Source: Marinomonas piezotolerans (GTDB taxonomy: Bacteria; Pseudomonadota; Gammaproteobacteria; Pseudomonadales; Marinomonadaceae). From it: a stretch of 64,000 bases of DNA. The notes beneath the pieces are model-generated. The model saw only the letters and a program-made list of their open reading frames with translations. It was not told the DNA's origin and did no database searches. The DNA lies in the NCBI RefSeq assembly GCF_003362755.1, contig NZ_QKRA01000005.1, forward strand, positions 1-64,000, read 5' to 3'. The position numbers and the translations under genes are program-made. Below, in pieces: positions 16,837 to 26,298 of the stretch (its first letter is position 1; each line of letters opens with the position of its first letter).

Positions 16837-17721
16837 TTATACTGTCGCAAGTGCCACCAAAACGACGCTCACTAAAATCATTAAACCACCCACCCCTTGT
16901 TGCATCGTCACACTTTCCTTAAAGCGGCGTTTAGAATAATAGAGTGTCCCGAGTATCTCTGCTTGCCCTAGCGTTTTAACTAACGCTGGATTAACGAGTG
17001 CAAACCCAGTAAACCACCCAATCGATCCCAATGAGCTTAGTAGCCCTACCTTGCAGCTTAGAACAAAAGAGCGTTTCACTGGTGCTAGAGCCTGCCCTGT
17101 CAGAGCGATCTGAATACTGCATAAAATAATTGACTGCAGTGCAAGCACATACCATAGCGTTACACCAGCACTGGTCACTAACGACCCCTCTAGTGAATGG
17201 CTAGCTAACGAAGCAGTCACTGATGTCATGGCAAAACACAAGCCGCTCCCCAGCCCTGCAAGCAATGACATGTCTTTGTGGGCATGGCGTAAGTTTTGAA
17301 GTTTGATACTCATGACTAGCGCACCGGCTACACCTAAAAGGACGCCCATCCATGCCATACCATTAAGCGAATAATGCAGTAGCGGAATACCAATCAATGC
17401 CGCTAATACCGCCTCGGTTTTAGCGAGCAACGTGCCCAAGGCAAAGCTACCGGATTGAAATACTCTAAGCATCAAATAGGTCGCTAGTATTTGAGTCACA
17501 GCACAAATGCTCGCGTACATAAAAAACTCCGTACGACCGTTCAATGTGACGCCACCTAGCCAAAACCAAACGAGCACTAAATAAACACTCACCAACGGGA
17601 GCCCAAACAACGAACGCGCCATCGTCGCATGCAAAAAGCCCTGTTCTTGAGATAAGGTCTTTTGATATGCAGTACGCATCGACTGGCAAGCTGCCGCAAA
17701 CAGAGTGACAAAAATCCACAT
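16837..17721 (-). CDS. EamA/DMT-superfamily transporter
   Basis: A 294-residue, almost entirely hydrophobic protein with about nine to ten membrane helices in two related halves. This is the layout of drug/metabolite exporters of the DMT superfamily. The first half has the M-R-x-A/T-Y-x-K-x-x-S start, and the second half contains the conserved LGSIGWFTGFALVNPALVKT stretch. The substrate is unknown. A GGAG ribosome site precedes the start. It is divergent from gtrA. Confidence 0.82.
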   Translation of the reverse strand: MWIFVTLFAAACQSMRTAYQKTLSQEQGFLHATMARSLFGLPLVSVYLVLVWFWLGGVTLNGRTEFFMYASICAVTQILATYLMLRVFQSGSFALGTLLAKTEAVLAALIGIPLLHYSLNGMAWMGVLLGVAGALVMSIKLQNLRHAHKDMSLLAGLGSGLCFAMTSVTASLASHSLEGSLVTSAGVTLWYVLALQSIILCSIQIALTGQALAPVKRSFVLSCKVGLLSSLGSIGWFTGFALVNPALVKTLGQAEILGTLYYSKRRFKESVTMQQGVGGLMILVSVVLVALATV

Positions 17722-17909
17722 GAAAGAGTGTGCTCCGTAGAATCAACAATGAAAGACCGAAGCATGGACGGCCACCTCACATTTGTAAAAGGAATAATGA
17801 GAATCCAAAGCATTCCAAATAGGTATACTTACTTATGTGTAGGTAGCTGATTTGAAAAAACATCTTAATGTGCCACAATGCGCGCCATCTTTTTCGTACG
17901 GCAATCTCA

Positions 17910-18308
17910 ATGAGCAAACAATTTATCTACTTTGGTTTGGTCGGAACTCTTGGATTTCTAGTGGATGCGGGGGTGTTATGGTTGTTGTCGCATTGGCTGC
18001 CTTATACGCCCGCTCGGGCCATCTCATTCTGGGTCGCCGTCACGTCGAATTGGTGGTTTAATCGATCCTTTACTTTCAGAAATGCAACCTCTAAAGAGAG
18101 TCCTCAACGTCAATGGGGACGCTTTTTTTGTGCCTCTTTAATGGGTTTTATTCCTAATTGGGGCGTCTTTGCTATCTTGATGTCGCTGGGGGATCAGCTC
18201 AATTGGACGGGCTATACATGGTACCCCTACGCCGCTATGGTGCCAGGGATATTGCTAGGGATGTTCATCAATTTTGGTTTATCTAAAGTCTGGGTGTTCA
18301 AGGCCTAA
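17910..18308 (+). CDS. GtrA-like membrane protein (lipid-linked sugar flippase)
   Basis: About 132 residues with four membrane helices and the family signatures FGLVGTLGFLVDAGVLW and NWWFNRSFTF. GtrA proteins are thought to flip undecaprenyl-phosphate-linked sugars to the periplasm. I favour the start at 17910 (M-S-K-Q-F) over 17868, because the family begins just before this motif. Downstream, beyond a pirin gene on the other strand, are a GT2 and a GT83 glycosyltransferase, its usual partners. A 10-bp hairpin covers its stop codon. Confidence 0.85.
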   Translation: MSKQFIYFGLVGTLGFLVDAGVLWLLSHWLPYTPARAISFWVAVTSNWWFNRSFTFRNATSKESPQRQWGRFFCASLMGFIPNWGVFAILMSLGDQLNWTGYTWYPYAAMVPGILLGMFINFGLSKVWVFKA

Positions 18309-18328
18309 GCGAAGGTGATTAGGCCTTG
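18299..18328 (+). terminator. Stem-loop terminator of the gtrA-like gene
   Basis: CAAGGCCTAA (18299-18308) pairs perfectly with TTAGGCCTTG (18319-18328) over a 10-nt loop, then AATCTTTCACTTTT. The left arm includes the stop codon. The T-tract is broken, so termination strength is uncertain. Confidence 0.5.
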
Positions 18329-18356
18329 AATCTTTCACTTTTGTCGGTGCAATTAT

Positions 18357-19388
18357 TTAAGGAGTTTCAATCGCTCCGTTTGCAGAATGACGGGCAAATC
18401 GTCGCTTTTCATCTCCATGTGTCTGGTCATTTCGTTCCCATGGCCACCCACCAAATTGTGTACGCTGGTAATCATGGAAGGCTTGCTGCAACTCTTGACG
18501 CGTATTCATAACGAACGGTCCATGCTGCTGAACTGGCTCACCAATCGGACGGCCTTGTAGCAGAAGAAAACGGCATTTTTTACCCGTATTTTCCATACTA
18601 ATGTCCGCATCACTGTCCAATACCAACGCCTCTTTAATAGACACATCGGTCCCATCCACTATCGCAGACTCTCCTTCAAAAAAGTACAACGTACGTGTTA
18701 AACCTTTGCTTGCCGCAGGCAATGTCCAATGTGCCTCTTCGTCTAAGTCAATGATCCAAATTGCGACATCATTATTTGCGTCTGCTGCCCACGAATTAGG
18801 TGGCGGAGCTACGGGCTCATAGGTCTCACCGTTTGGCGCATTGTACTCACCAGCGACTACCTTGATGGTGGCAAGCTTTCCTGCGTCATCAGTGACCTTC
18901 GCCAGTGGCGTTTTTTCATTCCAAAGCATGGCGAAATGCGGCTCTACCATTTTGTTTTTCGCGGGCAAATTCAACCATATTTGGAACAGTTCCATAGGAT
19001 TGGGTTGCTCGGTGTCCAAAAGCGGAAACATCTCAGAATGCTGAACCCCTTTGCCTGCCGTCATCCATTGAGTGTCACCTTCACCATAGCGCCCTGCAGC
19101 ACCAATAGAGTCCGCGTGATCGACGAATCCTTCATTAACGATTGTTACCGTTTCAAAGCCTCGATGAGGGTGCGCAGGAAATCCGGGGACATTGCTCCCG
19201 TGGTACATACGCCAGCCATCTTTGCCTTGAAAATCTTGGCCGATATGGCGACCAGCTAACGATGCATCAGGGCCTAATTTACCGTTGGCTTTCGGGAATC
19301 GATCATCGTGAAAGGCACAAAATAAGAATGGGTCAAAGGTAGGCCAAAACATTTCTAATGCTAAGCGCTGCTTGATATGTAAGGACAT
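18357..19388 (-). CDS. Pirin family protein
   Basis: About 343 residues in two cupin domains. The pirin N-domain signature is present (HPHRGFETVT, then H-x-D-S at about 88-96, and QWMTAGKGVQHSE), giving three His and one Glu metal ligands. The C-terminal domain has the longer form seen in some gammaproteobacterial pirins. Bacterial pirins include quercetin dioxygenases and metabolic regulators; the role here is unknown. The ATG at 19388 has a TGGGAG site at good spacing. It interrupts the glycosyltransferase set on the opposite strand. Confidence 0.87.
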   Translation of the reverse strand: MSLHIKQRLALEMFWPTFDPFLFCAFHDDRFPKANGKLGPDASLAGRHIGQDFQGKDGWRMYHGSNVPGFPAHPHRGFETVTIVNEGFVDHADSIGAAGRYGEGDTQWMTAGKGVQHSEMFPLLDTEQPNPMELFQIWLNLPAKNKMVEPHFAMLWNEKTPLAKVTDDAGKLATIKVVAGEYNAPNGETYEPVAPPPNSWAADANNDVAIWIIDLDEEAHWTLPAASKGLTRTLYFFEGESAIVDGTDVSIKEALVLDSDADISMENTGKKCRFLLLQGRPIGEPVQQHGPFVMNTRQELQQAFHDYQRTQFGGWPWERNDQTHGDEKRRFARHSANGAIETP

Positions 19389-19540
19389 AAATACTCCCAA
19401 AGAAGTTTTAAAGATAGTCTAAGAGTATCTTATGACAGTCACTATGACGAGATGGCTAACTCAGCTTACTTACTTTTTGTTAGCTTGGTCCCCATTAAGG
19501 TTCACTTAATTTTCTAACGGAATAATGCGCTATTTACGTT

Positions 19541-20605
19541 ATGACCAGAGCGCTTATGTCCAACTACTCTCAAACTCAACACAGACCGCCATTCTTGTCT
19601 GTGGTGGTCCCATTTTTTAATGAGTCCGATACTCTACCAACCTGCCATACAGCGTTAATAGAGATATTGGATCGTTTTCCCCACTCATCAGAAATCGTTT
19701 ATATCGACGACGGCAGCAGCGATGACAGTTGGCTAAAGGTACAGGGGTTCAGGTCTGATCGGCACACCGTTAGAGCCTTACGCTTAAGTCGAAACTTTGG
19801 TAAAGAATGCGCACTGAGTGCAGGCTTAAAGGCAGCGACAGGACAAGCGGTCATTCCATTTGATGCTGATCTTCAAGATCCACCAGACTGTATTCCAGTC
19901 ATGGTTGAAGCGTGGCAGTCAGGCTTTGATGTCGTTGAAATGCAGCGTAATGAACGTTTAGGGGAGACATTTTTTAAACGTTTTACCGCTAAACTATTCT
20001 ACAAAACACTCTCCGCACTCAGTGACGCAGACATTCACGAAAATGTAGGAGACTTTCGACTTATGGATCGAAAAGTCATTGATGTGGTTAATCAAATGCC
20101 TGAGCGGAATCGGTTTATGAAAGGCCTTCTCGCTTGGCCGGGGTTTCGCCGCAAGGTACTTACATTTCAGCGGGCACCAAGAACAGCGGGCTCTACCAAA
20201 TGGAATTATCTGAAACTGGGTCAGCTTGCCATTGAGGGCATCACATCTTTTAGTACAAAACCGCTAAGGTTAGCCACTGTAGCTGGTCTCGTGACCTCTT
20301 TCAGCGCCTTTGTCTACTCCCTTATAGTGCTGACTAAAACTATCATTTGGGGCGACCCCGTCGCAGGCTACCCTTCAATGCTAATTGTTATTTTGCTTAT
20401 CGGAGGAATCCAGCTTTTATCAATTGGCTTGCTTGGGGAATACGTCGGACGGCTTTTCTTAGAATCTAAGCAACGTCCGCTTTATGTGGTGATGGAGGAC
20501 CTCAGTCATCCCCCTGAAGACCTGCCCCAACACACTGACATGAATTTTGTGAACCTTTCAGAGCATCAAGGTAGTCTGTATGACAAAGCAATTCCCAACC
20601 ATTAA
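19541..20605 (+). CDS. Family 2 glycosyltransferase, GtrB/ArnC-like
   Basis: A 354-residue membrane-anchored GT2 enzyme. The nucleotide-sugar binding motif is YIDDGSSDDSW (54-64), D-A-D-L-Q-D-P lies at 108-114, and two membrane helices lie near residues 240-265 and 280-305. Relatives of this layout transfer a sugar to undecaprenyl or dolichyl phosphate on the cytoplasmic face. It overlaps the next gene (GT83) by 26 bp, so the two are coupled. M7 (M-S-N-Y) is an alternative start. The sugar is unknown. Confidence 0.88.
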   Translation: MTRALMSNYSQTQHRPPFLSVVVPFFNESDTLPTCHTALIEILDRFPHSSEIVYIDDGSSDDSWLKVQGFRSDRHTVRALRLSRNFGKECALSAGLKAATGQAVIPFDADLQDPPDCIPVMVEAWQSGFDVVEMQRNERLGETFFKRFTAKLFYKTLSALSDADIHENVGDFRLMDRKVIDVVNQMPERNRFMKGLLAWPGFRRKVLTFQRAPRTAGSTKWNYLKLGQLAIEGITSFSTKPLRLATVAGLVTSFSAFVYSLIVLTKTIIWGDPVAGYPSMLIVILLIGGIQLLSIGLLGEYVGRLFLESKQRPLYVVMEDLSHPPEDLPQHTDMNFVNLSEHQGSLYDKAIPNH

Positions 20606-22007
20606 GATTCTACTGATCGGCGTATCAGCTTTACTGCTTCTCCGCCTTGTCTCCCTTGGGTTATACCCTTTAATGGACACGACTGAGGCCCGATACGGAG
20701 AAATGGCTCGTATTATGCTTGAGACAGGGAACTGGGTGACCCCCATGTTTGACTATGCAGTGCCTTTCTGGGGTAAGCCTCCGATGTTCACTTGGCTTAG
20801 TGCATTTGGTTTTAAAGCAATGGGAGTCAATGAAATAGGTGCCCGAATGCCCCATTTTTTAGTGGGCATCGCGATCATAGGGCTGGTTTTTTACTTTGCA
20901 AAAATTTGGTTTCAATCAGCTCGTGCAGCGCTATTTTCTGCTGCAGTTTTAGCGTTTACCACATCATTCCTTATCTTCTCTGGTTCGGTGATGACCGATA
21001 CCGCTCTCACCTTCTCGCTCACGCTTTCTATGTTAAGTTTTTGGCAAGCTTGGCACCTTCAGGGAAAAAGGTGGGGATACCTATTTTTTATTGGGTTAGC
21101 CCTTGGGTTACTTTCTAAAGGACCACTCACTCTTGTGCTAGTCGGGATTAGCTTATTCTTATGGGTATCGATTACACGTCAATGGCATCTTTTATGGCAC
21201 CGCATTCCTTGGCTATCTGGTACAGCTTTAATGCTTGCTGTCGCTTTGCCTTGGTACATTATGGCGGAACTGCAAACGCCAGGTTTTTTAGATTACTTTA
21301 TTATCGGAGAGCACTTTAAACGATTCTTAGTCAGTGGCTGGCAGGGGGACCTGTACGGGAGTGCCCATACGCAGCCACGTGGTATGATTTGGCTATTAGG
21401 GTTAGCCGCGTTCCTACCTTGGACGCCTATATTGCTCGTCCAATGGGCTCGTTCGGGTTGGCAAACGGTGACAACGCAACCTCTTCCGAAACACATTTTG
21501 GCCTATCTAGTATGTTGGTTGCTTGCCCCGCTGATTCTTTTCACTATGGCAGGCAATATCCTCATGAGTTATGTGATGCCTTCTCTGCCTGCAGCGGCGT
21601 TACTATTGACTTACTACCAAATCCGCCACCCTATTAACCGAAAGTGGTATGCCTTAGGGCTGATCACACCAAGTTTGCTGATTGCAATTGTCGTGTCACT
21701 GCACACTTATCTCGTTGACCCCTTGTCAGACAAAGCGCTTGTTGAAATCTGGAGGCAACAGCCGAAAAGTACGGCCGCCGACCTTCTTTACCTAGGCCGT
21801 AAATCTTTTTCGTCACAGTTCTACAGTCAAGGCAAAGTACAATCTAGACTCAAACCCGTTTCACAATGGCTCTCATCGCAAACGAATTCATTTTTCATCA
21901 TCCAACCAATAAACCAGAAAGCTCAATTATTTTCACAGAGTAATTGGCAATGTGAACTAAAAGGGACCAATACAAAACGTGAGTTAGTATTCTGTCATCC
22001 GCGATAA
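20580..22007 (+). CDS. ArnT-like GT83 glycosyltransferase
   Basis: A 475-residue polytopic membrane protein of the ArnT/PMT type. It has the first-loop motif D33-T-T-E36-A-R-Y-G-E with its catalytic acid, and G-K-P-P at 65-68, followed by about ten membrane helices and a soluble C-terminal tail. Such enzymes move a sugar from a polyprenyl-phosphate donor onto lipid A, protein or another periplasmic acceptor. Coupling to the GT2 gene, with gtrA nearby, suggests the sugar is made by the GT2, flipped by GtrA and transferred here. True ArnT function is not shown, because the other arn genes are absent. Confidence 0.85.
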   Translation: MTKQFPTIKILLIGVSALLLLRLVSLGLYPLMDTTEARYGEMARIMLETGNWVTPMFDYAVPFWGKPPMFTWLSAFGFKAMGVNEIGARMPHFLVGIAIIGLVFYFAKIWFQSARAALFSAAVLAFTTSFLIFSGSVMTDTALTFSLTLSMLSFWQAWHLQGKRWGYLFFIGLALGLLSKGPLTLVLVGISLFLWVSITRQWHLLWHRIPWLSGTALMLAVALPWYIMAELQTPGFLDYFIIGEHFKRFLVSGWQGDLYGSAHTQPRGMIWLLGLAAFLPWTPILLVQWARSGWQTVTTQPLPKHILAYLVCWLLAPLILFTMAGNILMSYVMPSLPAAALLLTYYQIRHPINRKWYALGLITPSLLIAIVVSLHTYLVDPLSDKALVEIWRQQPKSTAADLLYLGRKSFSSQFYSQGKVQSRLKPVSQWLSSQTNSFFIIQPINQKAQLFSQSNWQCELKGTNTKRELVFCHPR

Positions 22008-22051
22008 GTTATGGTTACAAAAGTTTCAAATCAATCGTTTACTTTCTTAAG

Positions 22052-22088
22052 CTACCAGCCACTTCTGTCTTGGAAATAGGCTGGGTAG
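22052..22088 (+). promoter_or_regulatory. Hairpin in the leader of the 2-hydroxycarboxylate transporter
   Basis: CTACCAGCC (22052-22060) pairs with GGCTGGGTAG (22079-22088) with one bulged G. It ends 37 bp before the transporter start and has no T-run. It could be the end of the glycosyltransferase transcript or a leader structure. Confidence 0.3.
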
Positions 22089-22125
22089 ACTTCGCTCACA
22101 TAAAAACAAACAGAGAGTAACCTTC

Positions 22126-23409
22126 ATGATTGCTAACGAAGCTATATCTACGAATGATCAGCGCGAGGTCAAAACCGTTTTATTCATTGCGGCTTTTGTC
22201 ATACTTTTGGCCACGTATTTCAATCAGCTACCCGGTGGAATGATCGGCGCATTAGGCGCAATGGTCATCGTTGGTTTTCTGCTGAATTACATTGGCGACC
22301 GAACTCCGATTATCAACCAGTTTTTTGGTGGCGGAGCCATTGTTGTCATTTTTGGGTCATCGTACCTTTTTCATGGGGGCTTTCTTTCCGGCGACATTGA
22401 GAAGCAAATAACAACCTTCACAAAAAGTGGTGGGTTCTTATCGTTCTATGTTGCCAGCCTTGTCACGGGTTCCATTTTGGGGATGAGCACCGAGACGCTA
22501 AAAAAAGCGGCGCTTAAATACATTCCAGTGATTCTTGGGGCCGTTGCAGTATCCTTCTTATTAGCAGGCCTAATCGGACTCTTTTTCGGCAAGAACTTAT
22601 TCCAATCACTCATGTTAATTGCTTTACCCATTATGGGTGGAGGAATGGGGGCAGGTGCCGTACCTCTCGTTGAAATCATGTCTGGACGTACTGGCTTAGA
22701 TGCATCCACCTTGATGTCTCAAATGGTTCCTGCACTTGCCATTGGTAACGCAATAGCCATCGTAATCGCAGGTTTGCTCAATAAAGTGGGTCAATTAAAA
22801 CCAAGCTGGACAGGTAATGGAGAGCTGATTCGTGGGGACGAGCCCGGTCTTGTAGAAACCGAAAAGAAAGACACCTTAGACGTGAAAAAACTCGGGATGG
22901 GGGCATTGCTCGCAATCAGTATGTTTTTCCTAGGTACTCTACTTTCAAATGTGATTAGCATGCATACCTATGCATTAATGATCCTTTCTATCGCTCTTAT
23001 TAAAGTATCAGGACTGATGCCAACACAACTGGAAAAAGCAGCTCATGCTTGGTACACGTTTGTCGTCGGTAACCTAACTCCAGCTTTACTAGTCGGTATT
23101 GGCGTTGCTTACACCGACTTAGACCAAATCATTAACGCACTAACGCCGATGTATTTTGTGATGGTATTTGCAACCGTATTAGGTGCGGCAATTGGCGCAG
23201 GCATCGTCGGTAGAATAATGGGCTTCTATCCAATCGAATCCGCCATTACTGGCGGGTTATGTATGGCGAACATGGGCGGTACGGGTGACGTCGCGGTACT
23301 CGCTGCAAGTAAACGTATGCAATTGATGCCGTTTGCACAAATATCATCCCGCATAGGTGGCGCCTTCATGCTTATCCTAGCAACCTTCGCTATCCAGCTT
23401 TTAAGCTAA
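22126..23409 (+). CDS. 2-hydroxycarboxylate transporter family (citrate/malate:cation symporter)
   Basis: A 427-residue inner-membrane secondary transporter of the 2HCT family (CitS, MaeN, CimH). It has about eleven hydrophobic segments and the two family GGxG re-entrant loop motifs: IMGGGMGAGAVPL near residues 168-180, and GGLCMANMGGTGD near 381-393. It takes up citrate, malate or similar with Na+ or H+. The CitA/CitB-type sensor and regulator genes directly downstream fit substrate-induced expression, as for MaeN in Bacillus. The exact substrate is unknown. Confidence 0.93.
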   Translation: MIANEAISTNDQREVKTVLFIAAFVILLATYFNQLPGGMIGALGAMVIVGFLLNYIGDRTPIINQFFGGGAIVVIFGSSYLFHGGFLSGDIEKQITTFTKSGGFLSFYVASLVTGSILGMSTETLKKAALKYIPVILGAVAVSFLLAGLIGLFFGKNLFQSLMLIALPIMGGGMGAGAVPLVEIMSGRTGLDASTLMSQMVPALAIGNAIAIVIAGLLNKVGQLKPSWTGNGELIRGDEPGLVETEKKDTLDVKKLGMGALLAISMFFLGTLLSNVISMHTYALMILSIALIKVSGLMPTQLEKAAHAWYTFVVGNLTPALLVGIGVAYTDLDQIINALTPMYFVMVFATVLGAAIGAGIVGRIMGFYPIESAITGGLCMANMGGTGDVAVLAASKRMQLMPFAQISSRIGGAFMLILATFAIQLLS

Positions 23410-23420
23410 ACCAACAATAA

Positions 23421-23445
23421 CTAGGGCTCACTACCAGAGCCCTAG
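23421..23445 (+). terminator. Stem-loop between transporter and sensor kinase genes
   Basis: CTAGGGCTC (23421-23429) pairs perfectly with GAGCCCTAG (23437-23445) over a 7-nt loop, followed by TAACTTCTTT. It is a partial terminator or attenuator that would let the transporter be expressed above the two regulators downstream. Confidence 0.55.
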
Positions 23446-23474
23446 TAACTTCTTTATACTACGGGGATTCAGTT

Positions 23475-25091
23475 ATGAACTCGGCCCCTATGACATTAAA
23501 GTCCTATCTCTCAGCCATCATTCTCACCACTATCACTCTAATCATAGTGATATCTGGTACCTTGCTCATTTTTGTCACCAAACAAACGTATTTGGATGGA
23601 TTAAGTCAACGAGGCACTGAATTAGCTAAAGTCATCGCGAGTGACCAGTCGGTTATCAATGCCGCTAAACATTCAAATCAAGGCTCTCAAGCATCAGCAT
23701 CGCTTCAGTCATATATAGAAGCCATTCGCGCAAAAACAAATGCGTCTTATATTGTTGTCACGAATCTCAATGGCATTCGGTTAAGTCATCCTAATGGCGC
23801 TAACGTCGGTAAAAAATTTATCGGTGATGATATTCAGCAAACACTTCAATATGGAACAGTTAGAACCACGGTCGATACTGGATCACTGGGCAAAGCCATT
23901 CGAAACTTCGCTCCGATAATGGACAACAACGCCATTATCGGAGCCGTCAGCATCGGTTATTTAGATCAATCTACAACACAGTTGCTACTTAACTACTATT
24001 TCGAAGGAACCCTATGGCTTGGTTTAATCTACATCATTGCCATCGTGCTTACCTTAGCGCTCATCAGTAAGTTAAAGCGAACGTTTCTAAGGTATGAACC
24101 CGAAGAGATCGTACAACGCTTTAAAGAACACCATTTACTTTTAACAAATATACGAGAAGGTATTATTGCCGTCGATAAACAACATAGAGTGACAGCCATT
24201 AACGAAGCCGCTAGCGGTTGGCTGGCACCGGAAAGACAAGTGCAAAGCCTTATCAATTTACCGCTTTCAGAGCTTTCACAAGGACTTTGTCACCTAATCA
24301 GCGACAGTTTAGCCAGTCGCTACAAGCATTCAACAACCATCGGGAGACATGATTTTGCGGTGTCATTGTACCCATTAAACACGGAAGCAGACCAATCAGG
24401 ATACTTAATCGTACTGAATCACGAGCAAGAAATGTCTGAGCTGGAGCGGGAGCTAACTCGCACGACGGCCTATGCGAACCAGCTACGATCTAAAACACAT
24501 GAACACAATAACCAACTGAATGTTATATCAGGTCTGCTACAGTCTAATAGGATCCAAGAAGCAATCAATTACCTACAAACAGAAAGCGATGCGCATCAAC
24601 AACTGCTCGGTAACTTAGTACGCAATATTGAAAACAGCCCCGTTGCTGGGATGCTGCTAGCTAAATATAACTATGCGGTAGACAATGGCATTGCATTTAG
24701 ATTAGATGAAGACGGCCAACTCAAGAATTATCAACAGTCGGTCAATGATGACCTGATCACATTGCTTGGCAATCTTATTGAAAACGCGTTCTACGCAGCG
24801 CTTAATAACGCAGACCAGCAAACGCCTGAAGCAACGCTCTTTATTAGTGACCGAACTAACCACCTTATGGTTACTATTGAGGATTCAGGTAAGGGAGTTG
24901 ACAGCAAATTAGCAGATAAGATTTGTGATCTGGGTGTCAGCAGTAAAGAAGACCAAACACAACACGGTTTGGGATTATACTTAGTTAGTAAGGTTGTTAA
25001 TCGTTATAACGGATCAATAGACTGGGAAAGAGTCGATAATCGTACCACGGTATTTAGCGTGTACTTGGATAAGCGGGAATTAGAAAAATGA
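23475..25091 (+). CDS. Sensor histidine kinase, CitA/DcuS family
   Basis: A 538-residue membrane kinase. TM1 is at about 11-34, a periplasmic PAS-like sensor at 35-178 (YIVVTNLNGIRLSHPN near 92-107), TM2 near 180-200 and a cytoplasmic PAS near 215-310. The dimerisation box is T-H-E-H-N-N-Q-L with likely phospho-acceptor H342. The ATPase domain has the N-box GNLIENAFYAAL and the G-box HGLGLYLVSKVV. Such kinases sense C4-dicarboxylates or citrate. It overlaps the response regulator by 4 bp (ATGA) and follows the 2HCT transporter it probably controls. Confidence 0.92.
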   Translation: MNSAPMTLKSYLSAIILTTITLIIVISGTLLIFVTKQTYLDGLSQRGTELAKVIASDQSVINAAKHSNQGSQASASLQSYIEAIRAKTNASYIVVTNLNGIRLSHPNGANVGKKFIGDDIQQTLQYGTVRTTVDTGSLGKAIRNFAPIMDNNAIIGAVSIGYLDQSTTQLLLNYYFEGTLWLGLIYIIAIVLTLALISKLKRTFLRYEPEEIVQRFKEHHLLLTNIREGIIAVDKQHRVTAINEAASGWLAPERQVQSLINLPLSELSQGLCHLISDSLASRYKHSTTIGRHDFAVSLYPLNTEADQSGYLIVLNHEQEMSELERELTRTTAYANQLRSKTHEHNNQLNVISGLLQSNRIQEAINYLQTESDAHQQLLGNLVRNIENSPVAGMLLAKYNYAVDNGIAFRLDEDGQLKNYQQSVNDDLITLLGNLIENAFYAALNNADQQTPEATLFISDRTNHLMVTIEDSGKGVDSKLADKICDLGVSSKEDQTQHGLGLYLVSKVVNRYNGSIDWERVDNRTTVFSVYLDKRELEK

Positions 25092-25774
25092 CGCAATATT
25101 CTGTTTTGATCGTTGAAGATGACCCACAAGCGAGTTATTTGTTGGAGCAAGCCGTTAATCAACATCCGTCATTTAAAGTTGTTGCGGCTGCAGAAACCGC
25201 CGCTGAAACCCGCCTCCAACTCCAGCTAAACCCAGACCTGATTCTATTGGATATTTCTTTGCCGGACGGCGATGGCATGTCTTTACTTCGCGAAATAAGA
25301 CATTTAAGCAGCACGACTTCAGTCATTATGACAACCGCTGAAAGGGACTCTAGCGCGGTCGCTCAAGCCATTCAATACGGCGTTAACGATTATTTAGTAA
25401 AGCCGCTACGTTTATCGAGGGTGCATCAGGCTCTCAACGATTTCGCTACTTTTCAAACCAAACTGGAGGTTTCAGAACCCATCGACCAACTTCAGATCGA
25501 TGAACTTATGCGCAAAAGTGCAACCCACAATAAGGTTAGACAGACACCAAAGGGAATAGATGGTAAAACCCTAGCGACCATGAAGGAACATATTAAACAC
25601 CGTGAAAGCCCGTTTTCAGCGCAAGAAATTGGAGACGAATTACAATTGAGTCGAATTACCGCTAGACGTTATTTGGAGTACTTAGAGGAACAAGGTCACG
25701 TATCAATGAGTTTGAATTACAATACGGGGGGCCGCCCTAAACAGCTCTATCATCTGATTGAAGAAGAGTCGTAA
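25088..25774 (+). CDS. Response regulator, CitB/DcuR family
   Basis: A 228-residue regulator. The N-terminal receiver has the acidic pair E10-D11-D12, phospho-acceptor D55 in LLDISLPDGDG and the K of L-V-K-P-L. The C-terminal winged helix of the CitB type follows (SAQEIGDELQLSRITARRYL, then LEYLEEQGHV). It is translationally coupled to the kinase. Targets probably include the upstream 2HCT transporter promoter. A GC-rich hairpin (about 25784-25815) follows the stop. Confidence 0.92.
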   Translation: MTQYSVLIVEDDPQASYLLEQAVNQHPSFKVVAAAETAAETRLQLQLNPDLILLDISLPDGDGMSLLREIRHLSSTTSVIMTTAERDSSAVAQAIQYGVNDYLVKPLRLSRVHQALNDFATFQTKLEVSEPIDQLQIDELMRKSATHNKVRQTPKGIDGKTLATMKEHIKHRESPFSAQEIGDELQLSRITARRYLEYLEEQGHVSMSLNYNTGGRPKQLYHLIEEES

Positions 25775-25827
25775 TTAACACCTTGCCCCCCTAAATCATA
25801 TAAAATCTAGGGGAGCAATTCAGCGAT

Positions 25828-26286
25828 CTAGTTTACCAAAGACAAACCAGCATATTGCTGATCGGAAGCTAGATTTACCGCGCGTTGTAGGCTGTTAGGA
25901 GTTTGATACACTTGGGTAACAAATTTCTGATCTTTTACTTCTGAAGCATCTAAATACTCATTAGATATCAACCAGTCTTGCAGAGCCACTTGATCTAATT
26001 GGCCGTCAGGCGTCTTAAGTTGCTCCAACTCTTGATCCGATAACTGAGCAACACTTCCTCCAGGTAAGTAAATCGCGCCAGTAATAAAATCAACGCCGAA
26101 CGCTACCACACCAGGAACAAACCAAAGAAGGAGACCTACCGCGTCTAGCGCAACAACACCTATGTCAAGTTTGCCCCCTTTTTGACCATTACGCTCAGGA
26201 TAAATCAGCGTACCACATGCTGTGATTTGTGAGACTAAAACGGACCCAATAACTAGTTTTGATACCCCTTTCTTCGTTATTTGCAT
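25828..26286 (-). CDS. Small outer-membrane-type lipoprotein of unknown function
   Basis: About 152 residues. A lipoprotein signal peptide has the lipobox I-T-A-C, giving lipidated C24. The mature part begins G-T-L-I-Y-P-E-R, then a hydrophobic segment VGLLLWFVPGVVAFGVDF and G-A-I-Y-L-P, a pattern shared by a widespread uncharacterised lipoprotein family. Residue +2 is G, which suggests outer-membrane sorting. I choose the ATG at 26286 because GGAGAAAGG lies just ahead of it. It stands alone. Confidence 0.75.
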   Translation of the reverse strand: MQITKKGVSKLVIGSVLVSQITACGTLIYPERNGQKGGKLDIGVVALDAVGLLLWFVPGVVAFGVDFITGAIYLPGGSVAQLSDQELEQLKTPDGQLDQVALQDWLISNEYLDASEVKDQKFVTQVYQTPNSLQRAVNLASDQQYAGLSLVN

Positions 26287-26298
26287 ACCTTTCTCCAT

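Noticed and set aside
17465..18061. Frames overlapping the DMT exporter start and gtrA
   Set aside because: Out-of-frame shadows; the exporter and GtrA have clear family motifs and ribosome sites.
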